Both the position numbers and the translations under genes were made by a program. Below are positions 49,610 through 59,997 of a stretch of 64,000 bases of DNA, in pieces. Below the pieces are notes generated by a model. The model was not told where the DNA came from, did no database searches, and saw nothing but the letters and a program-made list of their open reading frames with translations. How positions within the stretch are numbered: the stretch's first letter is position 1; the number at the start of each line of letters is the position of its first letter. This stretch comes from Alligator mississippiensis (lineage: Eukaryota; Chordata; Crocodylia; Alligatoridae): assembly GCF_030867095.1 (NCBI RefSeq), contig NC_081824.1:120598162-120662161 (forward strand), read 5' to 3'.

Positions 49610-51381
49610 TCAGAGGGTTGTGGGCTCATAAATTCTTCTCTTTCCCAACCCGCCTGTACTATATTTAAGAGTCCTTGAGGCTGATGTGGTGTACACAAGC
49701 TCAAATGGGGCAAACCGCATGGAAGATTGAGGGGCTTCCCATATGGCGAACAAGAGTGGAGGCACTAATAGGTCCCACTTACGGAGCTCCTCTTGGGCAC
49801 ACTGGCACAACATATTTTTAAGGGTACCATTAAACCTCTCCACTAACCCATTTGTCTGGGGATGATACACTGCCATCTGCAGGTGCTGGATTTGAAGCAC
49901 ACTGCAAAGGCTGCAGATGACCTGTGACATACAACTAGTCCCCTGGTCGGTAATTATCTCTTTGGAAATGCCGACCCTCGATATCCACTTCAGTAATTCC
50001 TCTGTTGCCTGATGTCCTGTAACTAAGTGAAGTGGGATGGCATCTGGGAACCATGTTGCATAATCCATTAGGACTAGTATAAACTGGTGTTCCGCTGAAC
50101 TCGGTAGTGGCTCAACTATCTAAAGCTATCCGTGCAAAAGGGTTTAAATATTAAAAGGACTGGAATGATTTCGTAGACATTAGGGGTGAAATGGACCTCA
50201 GAAGATCATTGAGTCCAGCCCTCTGACCCAGGGGCAGGAAGTCAGCTAGGGTCAAAGGATACCTGCAAGAAAAGTGTCCAAATGTTTCTTAAAAGAGTCC
50301 AGAGTAGGTGCTTGCACCACCTCTGGAGGGAATCTATTCCAGGCCTTCGGGGCTCAGACAGGAAAGAAGTTTTTCCTTATGTCCAACCTAAAAAGGTTTT
50401 GGAGGAGTATGTGACCATTGGACATTGTCATCCCTTGAGGTGCTGTGGTGAACAGGCATTCCCCCAGATCCTGATGCACACCCCTTACATACTTATAGGC
50501 TGCCATCAGGTCATCCCTGAGACTGGGTTTTTCCAGGCTGAGGAGTCCCATGGCTCTAAGCCTCTCTTCATAAGGCCTGTTCTCTTGCCTTCTAATCATG
50601 TGTGTGGCTCTTCTATGGACTCTCTCAAGCTTCTCCACATCCTTCTTAAATTGTAGAGCCCAGAATTGGATACAGTACTCCAGCTGCGGCCTCATCAAGT
50701 CCGAGTACAGCAGGAGGATGATATCCTGAGATTTGCTTGAGAAGCATCTATGGATGCAAGCCAGAGTTTTGTTTACTTTACCAGCTGTGACATCACGTTG
50801 GTGGCTCATGTTCATCTTGTGGTCAATCATGACCCCGAAGTCCCTTTTGGCTGTGGTGCTAGTGAGTGCAGCACTGCTGAACCTATAAGCGTGATGCGAG
50901 TTTTTTTCCCCCCAAGGTGGGGTACCTTGCATTTATATGTATTGAATGTCATTTGGTTTTTATCCACCCACTTTCTAAGCCTAAGTCTGACACTACCAGC
51001 ATAGACTGTAGTGGGGCCCATGGGGGTTTCCTTAGGCTGACCCTTTGGCAATTTGGACACGCTCGGCAGAAGTCTTCGACTTGCTTAGACAGGTGTGGCC
51101 AAAAACAGTATTTGGCCAAATGAGCTTCCATTTTTGCCCTCCCCATATGTCCTCCCAGAGGATTCATATGTGCCAATCTCAATTAGTGGGGCCCAGTAGG
51201 GTTGAGGGATCAATAGTTTAGGTATTTCTTGCCCTTCTTGATGACCTGACTTAATTCTATAAAGTAGGCCCTTTCTAAGTTCAAACTGGGGTAATGTGAA
51301 ACACAGCTTGGGGCAGATTACCTGTTCATTGTTCATGACCAGCTCCATCTGGATAATGGCATGGAACGCCCCCTCTTCCAC
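49610..51381 (-). pseudogene. Integrase of the Gmr1-like element, split by a CR1
   Basis: The N-terminal part (about 51010-51381) has the HHCC zinc-binding pattern (AHMNPLGGH, then CRACPNC), preceded by a LRKGLLYRI segment. The catalytic core (49610-50145) retains ITDQGT and HPQTNGLVERFNGTLK, with 35 residues between the second D and the E (the D,D-35-E rule). A CR1 copy at about 50165-51005 separates the two parts. The frame ends near YEPTTL. The first catalytic aspartate lies in a damaged stretch next to the CR1. Confidence 0.88.
50165..51005 (-). mobile_element. CR1 LINE 3' part inserted in integrase
   Basis: Plus-strand sequence starts near 50165 with a degraded reverse CR1 tail (GGGGTGAAATGGACCTCAG, then TCATTGAGTCCAGCCC). 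It runs to a WVDKNQMTFNT-like RT end near 51005. Minus-strand translation shows FRLDIRKNFF, RRATHMIRRQ and RPQLEYCIQFWA-type CR1 segments with a long open frame (50354-50932), so it is younger than its host element. Confidence 0.9.
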
Positions 51382-51424
51382 TTGCGCCTCTCAAAAGTGT
51401 GTGTTGCTGGACAAACTCTCTAGG

Positions 51425-51961
51425 TCAAATCCCTCCATGTTCTCTGATTCTTCTCCTGTGAGTCCTAGTCAGTCTTCTCACCACCTTCAGCACCTGGTAG
51501 ATCTCTTCCCAGTTATGGCCCAATATCATTGGGTAAAGTAGATCCTCCGCTAGGCCAACTGGCATCTCTCTGGCTCTATTAAGGATTTCCATCCGGTACC
51601 TCTTTCGGGGATACGTGGAAGGTTGTCCATGCATGCATATCATCTGGACTGCCGTTGCATCTGGTGCCCAGTTGAGAGAAGCTAGATCTTCCAGAATCAA
51701 CATTTGGGCACAACTGGTATTGATGATGGCTTGTATCTTCTTCCCCCCAGCTGTTGCCCAAACCATAGGTTGCTCTTTGTTCTCTTCCCAGTTGCTCTTT
51801 CCTAGGGTACAATCCATCATTTTGCCTGGACCACTATCCTTCGGGTCATTCCGGTACTCCCGCACTTTGAAATACGGGTCTCCTGAACGGGGCCCCTGCC
51901 GAGGCATGCTGGTACACTCCCTGGCCATATGTCCCAGCTTGCCACACTGAAAACATACCAT
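51425..51961 (-). pseudogene. gag zinc knuckle and protease of the Gmr1-like element
   Basis: An open stretch of 178 codons starts with a single CCHC knuckle, CFQCGKLGHMAREC (C-x2-C-x4-H-x4-C, about 51914-51955). A linker leads to a retropepsin-like segment with AIINTSCAQMLI (NTSC at 51710-51721) and a later MILGHNWEE block. The catalytic D-T/S-G of aspartic proteases is replaced by N-T-S, so the protease would be inactive. Integrase sequence begins within about 50 bp downstream. Confidence 0.85.
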
Positions 51962-51969
51962 GCTGCGTC

Positions 51970-52672
51970 CATGAGCCAGACGTGCTTCACGCGCCTCTTT
52001 ACATTCAGCCTCTCATTGACTGATATTCAGCTTACCTTTCAAAGTCCACTCACAGCCATTTTCTCCTTGGGCACTGTCAAAATTCTCTTCCAGCCTCAGA
52101 GCTTCCACCAATGATTCTGGATGGTGACATCTCACCCACCTTTGTGTATTCTCATCTAAGTCCAAGAGAAACTGTTCTAACAGGATCTGGTCGCATATAT
52201 TGACCTTGGACATCTTTTGTGGCCTCAGTCACTTTTCCAGTAGATCTGCCAGGTGCTGAAGCAAGACCCTAGGAGATTTATCCACTTTCTTCTTGTTAGC
52301 TTAGAACGTCTGGTGGTATCTTTCAGGATTGATGTCCAACTAGTATAGGATTTCCTTCTTTAGTTTGTTGTAATCTAAGACTTCTTCCCATGCCCTGGAT
52401 TGTTAGGCACCTTGTGCCCACCCTATCAAGACTACACCCAACTGCCCAGCCCAGCAGCTCTGATCTAGCTCTGAAGCTAGCTCTGCCCACTCAAAGCTCT
52501 CCAGAAATGCTTCTGGATCATCCTGCGGCATCATCTTGGGGACTTTCAGCTCTACTTAGTTCCTCTGAGCCCAGGCCTGTTGTTGCTGCTGCTGCTGCTG
52601 GAGCTGGCCTACCAGATGACAAGTTTGTTGGAGCGGTTCAGGGTTTTCCATCATGCCCCATGAGAGATCCAT
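51970..52672 (-). pseudogene. gag capsid with SCAN-like segment, Gmr1-like element
   Basis: A start codon at 52672 opens MDLSWGMMENPEPLQQ, followed by a glutamine run coded by a CAG/CAA tract (about 52575-52602). Next comes a decayed PQDDPEAFLESFEWAEL capsid block. At 52080-52200 a segment with ILLEQFLLDL, RWVR, PESLVEAL and a trailing EE pattern looks like the SCAN domain of vertebrate zinc-finger proteins. That domain is held to descend from Gmr1-like gag. Stops and frameshifts interrupt the frame. Confidence 0.8.
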
Positions 52673-52701
52673 GTTGTTGGATCAGTTAGGTCACCGTCGA
52701 G

Positions 52702-52719
52702 TTCCCAGCCAATGCACCA
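52702..52719 (-). promoter_or_regulatory. Primer binding site for tRNA-Gly
   Basis: The minus strand reads TGGTGCATTGGCTGGGAA, which matches 17 of 18 bases of the complement of the 3' end of vertebrate tRNA-Gly(GCC) as I recall it (TGGTGCATTGGCCGGGAA). It lies about 30 bp upstream of the gag ATG and next to the LTR, where a primer site belongs. Confidence 0.8.
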
Positions 52720-52720
52720 C

Positions 52721-53380
52721 TTTTTCAGGGCTTGGCCTAGTTAAAGTTACATGTACAGGCACCTGGAGCCTTCCTGACCCTGACCTTCGGTCACGTAATC
52801 ACTTGCCTGGTTTTCTGTAGTGGTTATCTCAACTCTTTTCTGCCATGTCTTGATGTTTTAGGATGATAACAATTGGAAGGTGGTAATTCTCACTGCCACC
52901 GGACAATGATTGCTCAAAGTAGGTTTCTTCTGGGGCTCTGACCTCCCCTACACCCTGGCCTAGCACCACCCAGATATTATGCCACCATTTTGTTTTTTGA
53001 TCTTAACTGAAGTCTCTTCTTTTCTTTCACAGGCTTGTGTGTGTCTAGACAACCTTCTTAACAGAATTAAATCAGCGTACACTGCTGGACTTCTTCAGTC
53101 TCAGGTAAGTCCCATGGTTGGTCAGGGAAGGGCCTTTTGTATATTCCCTCTCCCTGATGGTTAAGCCCTCTAAAAATAACAAAACAAAATAATCTAAGCC
53201 AACAAAAAGAAGAGAAGCCTGTCTGGGCTAATAACCCCGGTCCAGGGGATATTAATCTATCTGGGGATATTTACCCTTTAAATAGCTCAGGTTGGGGTTC
53301 TACCCACCTAATGCAACACCCTGCCAGCCTGTAGAGACAAGGGCATGGCAGGAAACACAGCCACAGATAAAAAGAAGGTG

Positions 53381-53418
<38 letters not shown>

Positions 53419-53815
53419 AGTACCCTAATAATCGGGGCTCAGACACTTTACTTCCAACTGGCCGTTTTTGCACCATCACTCCCTCGCTGCAAACGCCACT
53501 CCACTCTGTGGCTTCTCTCTGACCAGTGTCTCCTGGCCTAAATAAGCTCTCCTGAGCTTAATTACTAGCTGCCCGCTGGCTCAGTGCCACTGGGGACATT
53601 CCTCCCTGCTACTTGGGACTCAGGACTTTTATCCCTACTCCCTGGCTCGCCGCACTCCCTGCATGCCCCTTTTCTGGCTTCCAGAGGCTGCTCTAGTCTC
53701 ACGGAGCAGCTGCTCCAGAACCGTAGCTCCTGGTGCACTTGTCTCTCCTTCACCAGCTCCTTGGTAAGTATTTGCAGCTGTCAGTAAGTAGTTCTCTTCT
53801 TTCCTCTTCTTTACA
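52721..53815 (-). mobile_element. 5' LTR of the Gmr1-like element
   Basis: Bounded on the low side by the primer site and on the high side by a TTACA end (53811-53815). It shares ordered blocks with the solo LTR at 47089-48077. It contains a 29-bp poly(A) run (about 53387-53415). The exact low boundary is uncertain (52721 or about 52752). Splice-like motifs on the plus strand here are not supported as exons. Confidence 0.7.
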
Positions 53816-54109
53816 GTGTATAACCATGAGCAAAAGTGGTTGGCAATAGTTTATGAACCAGAAAGGACACAGCTTAATTTTCATATCTCAGTTTGCTTTT
53901 CTAGCTGCAGCAAGAAAAATTGTCTCTTTTTTACTTGTAAGTTGAGTAAATTTGATGTGGAAATTATCAAAATACAATAACATAAAATCCCCTGCTATCA
54001 CCGCCATTGAATTAGTCTTCTAAATGGAAACACTCTAAAAAGCTAGTATTGCTTAAAATGTTTTAGTATTGAAGCTGACCTGAAAAAAATAGATAATCTT
54101 TATTTTTAT

Positions 54110-55010
54110 GTGGTGTTGGGACCCAGAGGCCTTCAGGCTTGAGTTTGGCCTCTGTGCTCAGCTCAAGCTGCATGCTTAGCTTGAATTGTGGTCAAGACCT
54201 GCACCCAGTGAAAGGAGCAGATAGAAAAATAGTGTCCCCATCTTACAACGAATCAGGAAGTTGGCTAACTAAATTGAACAAGAGGAAAAGTCAGAGCAAA
54301 AGAGGAACAAGAGGAACAGTCAGAGCAAAACCTTACCCCTACCTAAGAATGAAAAGATTATCACAGAATAGAAAATTTTAGTTAAAGGTAACCATATTTG
54401 GCAAACAATAGCAAGATTATTAATATGCAGTAGGAGGAAGGCTTAAGTTAATTTTATGTATTAAGAAATGCAAGCTATATGTTATATAAACAGAGGTGAG
54501 AGAGTGTACCCTTAGGAACACTCCTGAAGAAAGCCTGAAGCGATCCTGTCATTGATTCAAGATCCTGTCTTGACTCAGACGTGGGAGCCAGGAGCCCCAG
54601 ACAAGACTTCACAGCCTGATCAAGAAGTGAAGTTGCATTTGCAATATTTCAGGGTGGTGAGCATCTGCTTTGACTAGCTACTAACCTAAAATGTTTAAAC
54701 TACTACTGCTACTACTTTAATTTTAATTGGAATTATAAACTTGCCTTCAGTTTAGGACAGGGACGGGCAGTTATTTCAGGCAGCGGGCTGCTTACTGAGT
54801 TTTGGCAAGCCATTGAGGGCATGACAGGCAGTCAGGGGCAGATAAATATTGATTTTCTAAATTTTTTAGGGGCCCCACAGGCTGGGTAGAAAGACCTGGC
54901 AGGCCTCATCCGGCCTGTGGGCTGCATTTTGCTCGCCCCTGGTTTAGGACAACTGTGTCTGAGTCTCCTTGCCTGGTATAAAACTCATTATAGCGTCATA
55001 GGGAGGCAAC
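54110..55010 (+). mobile_element. Solo LTR-like segment interrupted by a hAT MITE
   Basis: It starts near TGTTGGGACCCAGAGG and has a TATA box (TATATAAA, 54483-54490). A 25-bp unit AACAAGAGGAAAAGTCAGAG.. is repeated in near-tandem (54277-54301 and 54306-54330). It ends near GGAGGCAACA. A hAT-type MITE (54758-54941) splits its 3' part. No coding interior was seen, and the boundaries are approximate. Confidence 0.5.
54758..54941. mobile_element. hAT-type MITE with perfect 8-bp target duplication
   Basis: GTTTAGGA flanks both sides (54750-54757 and 54942-54949). The ends are CAGGGACGGGCAGTTATTT and, inverted, CAGGGGCGAGCAAAATGCAG. The element is 184 bp long. Confidence 0.92.
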
Positions 55011-57945
55011 AGTGGGATATATTTAAATCAATTGTTTTGCCTGATAAAAAAGTACAAACTTCATGATATAACACCTAATGTTTTAAAGTTTCCTTTGACG
55101 CCAGAGAGGACAAACTTCAGCTGCTGAGATTTATGTTAACCAAGTAATACAACTTCTATGAAAAGGGATTCCAACATGAAAAACTAGTCAGAATAAAATT
55201 AGCAAATATCAGACCATACTTTCTAAGTTTCTTATTCATTTTGAGGCCAGACCTTCTTATGAATTAAATTTCCATAACACTGTTTCCAGTTTTTTACTAC
55301 AGTTGAGGGTCCAATCCATAATATTTAGTATTCTCCAACTGATGAATTATGATTGATAAATGATCATTTAATGATTAATTATTATGATTATCCAGTTGAT
55401 TAATAATTGTAATTAATTTTGAAACATATTATCTAGTTTTAATTACCAGAAATCTTCTGAAGAAAACTGATAAGGAATCTAACTGATAAAAGATAAGTAA
55501 CAAACTCTAACAGTTATATCATTGAAAAACTGAGGTAACTCCATTACACTCAATGGAATACCTTTGGATTCACATTGGTGTCACTGGGAGCAGTTTTTGG
55601 CTGTAATAGACAAAAGTGTCTCCATTGTGTTATCAGACATATTCCTTCAAGGCATGTCTATTCTCTAGTACAACCGTAAGATGCACCCTGAATACCCAGA
55701 ACTGAAATTTCCAGGGGTATCAGGCATACAGCCTACGGACTGGACCTGGCCTGCAGAGTCCCATAATCTGGCCCCTGGTGGTGCTGTGTTGACTCACACA
55801 CTGTGCTAGATTCGCTGCATATGGCATGCAGCACTCATTGGGGCCAGGTCCTGGACTGTGCTACCTGTAGTGCTCTCTGGGGTTTGGTCCCAGGCTGCAT
55901 CACCCAGGCCTAGGCAGATGCCACATACAGGCATACAGACAGGAGATCTATGAGCCTGATCCAGCCTGTGGGCTGGCCCTGTGCCACGGGGCCAGATGAG
56001 TTTGACACCGCTGTCCTAAGCTACTTAAAAAAACTAGAACAGGGAAGATGTTGAAATGTAATTTCTAAAGCAAAACTCTTACTATTAAAAATTCCTATTA
56101 AGCTTAAGTTAGCTAGTAGGCACTAATGATGACACTTGTTTCTTTGTAAAGTAAAAATGTGTGTGGGGGGGTTTTTTGGTGCAAAGTGTGATTATTGAAA
56201 TACCTTGAATTAATAACCAATTGAATATTCCAAGATAATTTTGTTTCTTTACTTTTTAAAATACTCCATTCTATTCCAGTTGTGTGTAAGTTCAGTGGAA
56301 CTGTATTAGTATAATGGGTGTTAATTCTATGTAGAACCAAGGCTCCTTGAATTCAGGGATGTTTCTGTAGAAATGATGCCAAGCGCTTTGATTCACTCTG
56401 TGTTTTCAAAGAAAAAGGGATGAAGGAAAGGGGTTGAGTATTTTACCATGCTCAAACATGACCAACACAGTGATTCCTTCCAGTGGAATGTTTGCTGAAA
56501 AATAACAATGTAATGGAATTAGAATTTTACATTTTTACATCAAGTTTCATGGTGGTGAAGGGCCTGAATTCTGACTTTTGCCAACAATCCACATAGGATT
56601 TTGTCATATGTTCTGTTTTGCCCCTTTTTATAAGGCAACCTGCTCTCCTCACTCTACCTAACTGATTTCATGGAATGATGTAGAGGTTATATAGTCTTTT
56701 AAGAGGATAAAGGTTTCTGACCACACAGAACAAGTAGCCTTACAATACTCCAAATCAAAGGAAATAACTGTCTCTTGTCCGTGACTGTAAGATAAAAGTA
56801 GAAATGGAGGCTCCTTGCACCATTCTTGTCTCTTCTCATTCATAAAGGCTAAGGACAATGTGCCTTGCATACAGAGACAGCACTTAAAAAGTGATTATAG
56901 TGCAAAACTATGTTACTGGTTAGAAATATAGCAAAATTTAACTTGCATCTCTTCTATACTCAATAGGCGAAACAACTATAGTTATATGGAGACATACAGA
57001 TTTTTAAGGAAGCCTGTAACTCCCAAATCAAACCATTTTAATCCATGCCTGGGTATTGTAGATGATAACATGATACACTGGGTAAAGAGATAAGGCTGTA
57101 TAAACCTCTTTCTTCCTCTCAAACCACAGTAATGGCAGGTCTTTTCAGGATGGGTTGATGCTTTTATAGGTGTCTCAGAGATGAGAAACCGAGAAGGGAG
57201 ATGTTCTGGCCAGGGAAATTTAATTTACAGGTATTTGAGAGGACTTTGTATAGACAAATGCAATAACTTTTGGTAGCCTGGGAGGAGTAAGCAAGATGTC
57301 TACAGCATTTCAGCAATCTACAATCAAATATATGTTCATTGTGATTTTGTCTTTCTTCTGTTAGTGCCCATTATTCAATAAGAAGTTCTGGGACATTAAC
57401 CTGGTAAAATGTATGTGTTCTGTACTTGTCCTTATTTAGAATGGCAGACTCCTACTTTTCCAAATGAAGCTTATTAAAAAGGAGCCAGGAAGCCCTAAGA
57501 ACAATAGGTCCAGATCCATTTTCCTTTCAACTTTATATAGAAATGATGAAGGAAGTGGAGTAGGTCTGCTTCCTCACATCTGCCCTGCTGGAGGAAAATC
57601 TGTCATTCAGTTGTTAGCTTGGAAACAAACAGGAATTTCAATTCCCAGTAATGAAATCTGCATGTTCCTTAAGTGAGGAAACAGAATCTACATATGTCTA
57701 ATTGAACTTACCATCTTGCAGGTTTTACAACTGTGGTGGAAGCACAAAGGTGGGAGTAGAAGGAGAGAGAAAGTATATGCACCTTTTCCACGTGTGGTCT
57801 GTAAATGTACAGAGTAAAAATTCACTGTGTATAGTCATTACTACTTAGGATCACTAATTGACATATATAAAGAATCATTGGCTAGTCAACGAGCAGTAGA
57901 TGTTATCAATGCATCCCATGCTTTAACATTACCTGACTGGTTACT
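55011..57945. other. Intergenic sequence, mostly featureless
   Basis: AT-rich, with runs such as ATGATTATTATGATTA near 55340-55410. A hAT-like piece occupies 55712-56013. No gene was recognised in the rest. Confidence 0.4.
55712..56013. mobile_element. hAT-like MITE, no clear duplication
   Basis: The left end CAGGGGTATCAGGCATACAG and the right end inverted, CAGCGGTGTCAAACTCATCT, have the CAGNGGTRTCA form of hAT ends. The flanking 8-mers differ. Confidence 0.55.
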
Positions 57946-57950
57946 CTATA

Positions 57951-58597
57951 TCAGTAGTTCTCAACCTTTTACCCTGTGGGCTGGATGGGCAGTGCCAAAT
58001 CCCTCTGCAGGCCAGACCTGGCTGGTGGGATCAATCTGGCTGCAGGGGGTTGCGCAGCCCAATTTTGATCTATCTGCCTGGGGCAGGGGCAGGAGTGGGG
58101 TGGAGTGGCCCTGACCTAGACACGTGTGTGTGGGGGGAAGCAGTGATGTCCTGTTCTGGATGCACAGGGCAAGGCAGGCTGGGACTGGGTAGAGTGGGGC
58201 AGGGCAGGGCAGCCCTGATCCAGATGCACACAGTGAGGGGAGGAGTAGGTCTGATCTGGACATGAGTGACTGGTGCCTCCTGAATCTGGGGGGGCACCCG
58301 CAGAAGCCACTGATCCTGTCAGGCGGGACACCAGCCTTACTGACAGCATCAGTGTTGGCCGTCGGGTGGGTACCAGCCCTGTCGGGGGCGAAGCACCCCC
58401 ACGCACCCCCTACCGGTTGCCTATGAATCTGGACATGCATGGCGGGGAGCAGCCTGACCCCAATCTGGACATGGTGGGTGGGGGTAGAGCAGTGCAGCCA
58501 GATCTGGATGCATAGAGGGTGATGGGGAGCCCCACAGGGCAGATGTAATGATGCTGCAGGCTGCATCTGGCCTGCAGGCTGGATCAATGTTCTAGAA
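57951..58597. mobile_element. hAT-like left end with minisatellite-like interior
   Basis: CAGTAGTTCTCAACCTTTTAC at 57951 is a hAT-Charlie-like terminus. The interior is made of G-rich units around TCTGGACATG and GATCCAGATGCACA (58080-58510). A foreign module lies at 58265-58426. The right end is unclear. Confidence 0.5.
58265..58426 (+). repeat. Dispersed module, second copy (see 44515-44759)
   Basis: It shares its opening GTGACTGGTGCCTCC and its closing GCACCCCCTA...GTTGCC with 44515-44759. ATCTGGACATG is present on both sides (58254-58264 and 58427-58437). This could be an 11-bp target duplication, but similar words recur in the surrounding repeat, so it could also be chance. Confidence 0.6.
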
Positions 58598-58998
58598 CAA
58601 GGGTAGGCAAAATGGTGGATCTGGTGGGCAGCTGGACTCCATTTCCCAGCAGTTCCTGCCCATGTTGCTGCGGCCAGTTTTCATGGAGACCCCAGCAGTG
58701 GCAACACCGTGACAGCACATGGGGCACGAGGGCAGCAGATGGCAACTGTGCCCTGACTCCAGACCATACTGTTGCCACCGCAGGATCCCAGCCCCAGAGC
58801 AGTTCCCTGCTCATCTACATGCCCTGCCAGCGCTGCTAGGGCTGGTCTCCATGGAAACCCTGACCCTGTGCCGTCACAGTGCCACTGCTCCTGGGGTCTC
58901 CGTGGAAACTGGCTGCAGTGACGCAGGCAGGGGCTGCTTGGAAATAGAGTCTGTTGTGGGCCCAATCTGGCCTGTGGCCCAGACTTTGCCCACCCCTG
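58598..58998. mobile_element. hAT-type MITE
   Basis: The ends are CAAGGGTAGGCAAAATGG and, inverted, CAGGGGTGGGCAAAGTCT. The flanks TTCTAGAA and GTCTAGAC match at 6 of 8. The family resembles the ends of 36066-38401. Confidence 0.7.
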
Positions 58999-59529
58999 GT
59001 CTAGACCAACCTTCTTTGGTTAAGGGCACCCCCCCATAACCTTTCTGAATTTAGCAGAATCCTAGCTGAGAACCACTATTAGGTTGCCTCAGCTTGCCTC
59101 ACTGGTTCTCTATTGGGGTGGTGTTTCCACCACCAGCTGCAACCAGAGGCATAACTAATGAGTTTTGCAACTTCAGTAAAAATCCCCTGGACCTGGGATA
59201 TGGGGACAGAAAGGGAAAGTGGTCTTACCTGCTCTGGGTGTCCTTGCACCTGGCTCTGACTAGGTGGTACAGGGCTGTTTCAGCCAAACATGGTGGTACA
59301 GAGCTGTTTCTGCCACAATAAAAACTGGTGCCTGGTTCCCCCCACAGTCATGTTACTGAGTAGAACTGCCTCACAGTTTTCTATATTGAGGTGCAGCTGC
59401 AGCAGGTACTTCTGCTGGTATTAGGCTTATCTGGTAAACCTGTTCTTGCTGCAGCACTTACCAGGTCAAACTGACCTCACACACTTGCCAGAAATGGAAA
59501 CACGTGGGACAGTTCCACCTGTCAATGGT

Positions 59530-59900
59530 TGTACTGACTTCCCTTGCTGCAACTTGAGACCATTGTTCCTTGTTCTGTCATCTGCCACTACTGAGAAAAG
59601 TCTAGCTCCACCCTTCAGGTAGTTAAAGGCTGCTGTCAAATCCCTCCCTCATTCTTCTCTTCTACAGACTAAATAAGCCCAGTTTCTTCAGCCTCTCCTC
59701 AGAAATCATGTCCCTGAGCCCCCACACCATTTGTGTTGCCTCTGCTGGACTCTCTTTAACTTGTCTGCATCCTTTCTGTAGTGCGGGGCCCAAAACTGGA
59801 CATAGTACTCCAGACGTGGCCTCGCCAGTGCAGAATAGAAGGGAATAATTACTTTCCTCAACCTGCTAGCAACATTCCTACTAATGCAGGAGCACTATCA
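59530..59900 (-). mobile_element. CR1 LINE 3' part, antisense
   Basis: The plus strand reads the reverse of CR1: TTGAGACCATTGTTCCTTGT, then CAGCCTCTCCTCAGAAATCA and CCAAAACTGGACATAGTACT. The order matches other antisense copies in the window. Confidence 0.8.
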
Positions 59901-59997
59901 TCTCCCTAGTTCCTGTAACCATTTGCCACTCCACAGGTGTTAATAACCATCTATCCTTTTTAATGGTCTTGATGTTCCACTACTCAAACTATCCATT

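Larger units (their letters stand above)
46900..53815 (-). mobile_element. Gmr1-like Ty3/gypsy LTR retrotransposon, decayed, nested insertions
   Basis: Read on the minus strand from high to low coordinates, the order is 5' LTR (about 52721-53815), tRNA-Gly primer site, gag with SCAN-like segment and zinc knuckle, protease, integrase, reverse transcriptase, RNase H. Integrase before RT is the hallmark of the Gmr1 clade of Ty3/gypsy elements; ordinary gypsy elements have integrase last. The sequence is broken by many stops, by a CR1 (about 50165-51005) in the integrase and by a solo LTR (47089-48077) in RNase H. It ends near 46900 without its own 3' LTR. All coding parts are pseudogenes. Confidence 0.85.

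Noticed and set aside
53030..53110. Exon-like pattern on the plus strand (TTTCTTTCACAG ... CTCAG/GTAAGT), with a similar one at 47530-47620
   Set aside because: Both lie inside LTR sequence of the Gmr1-like family, and the reading between the sites has no recognised protein. Coincidence or LTR splice motifs are more likely.
57464..57676. A 70-codon frame with ordinary-looking composition
   Set aside because: No domain, splice sites or homology are recognised. Frames of this length are expected by chance.
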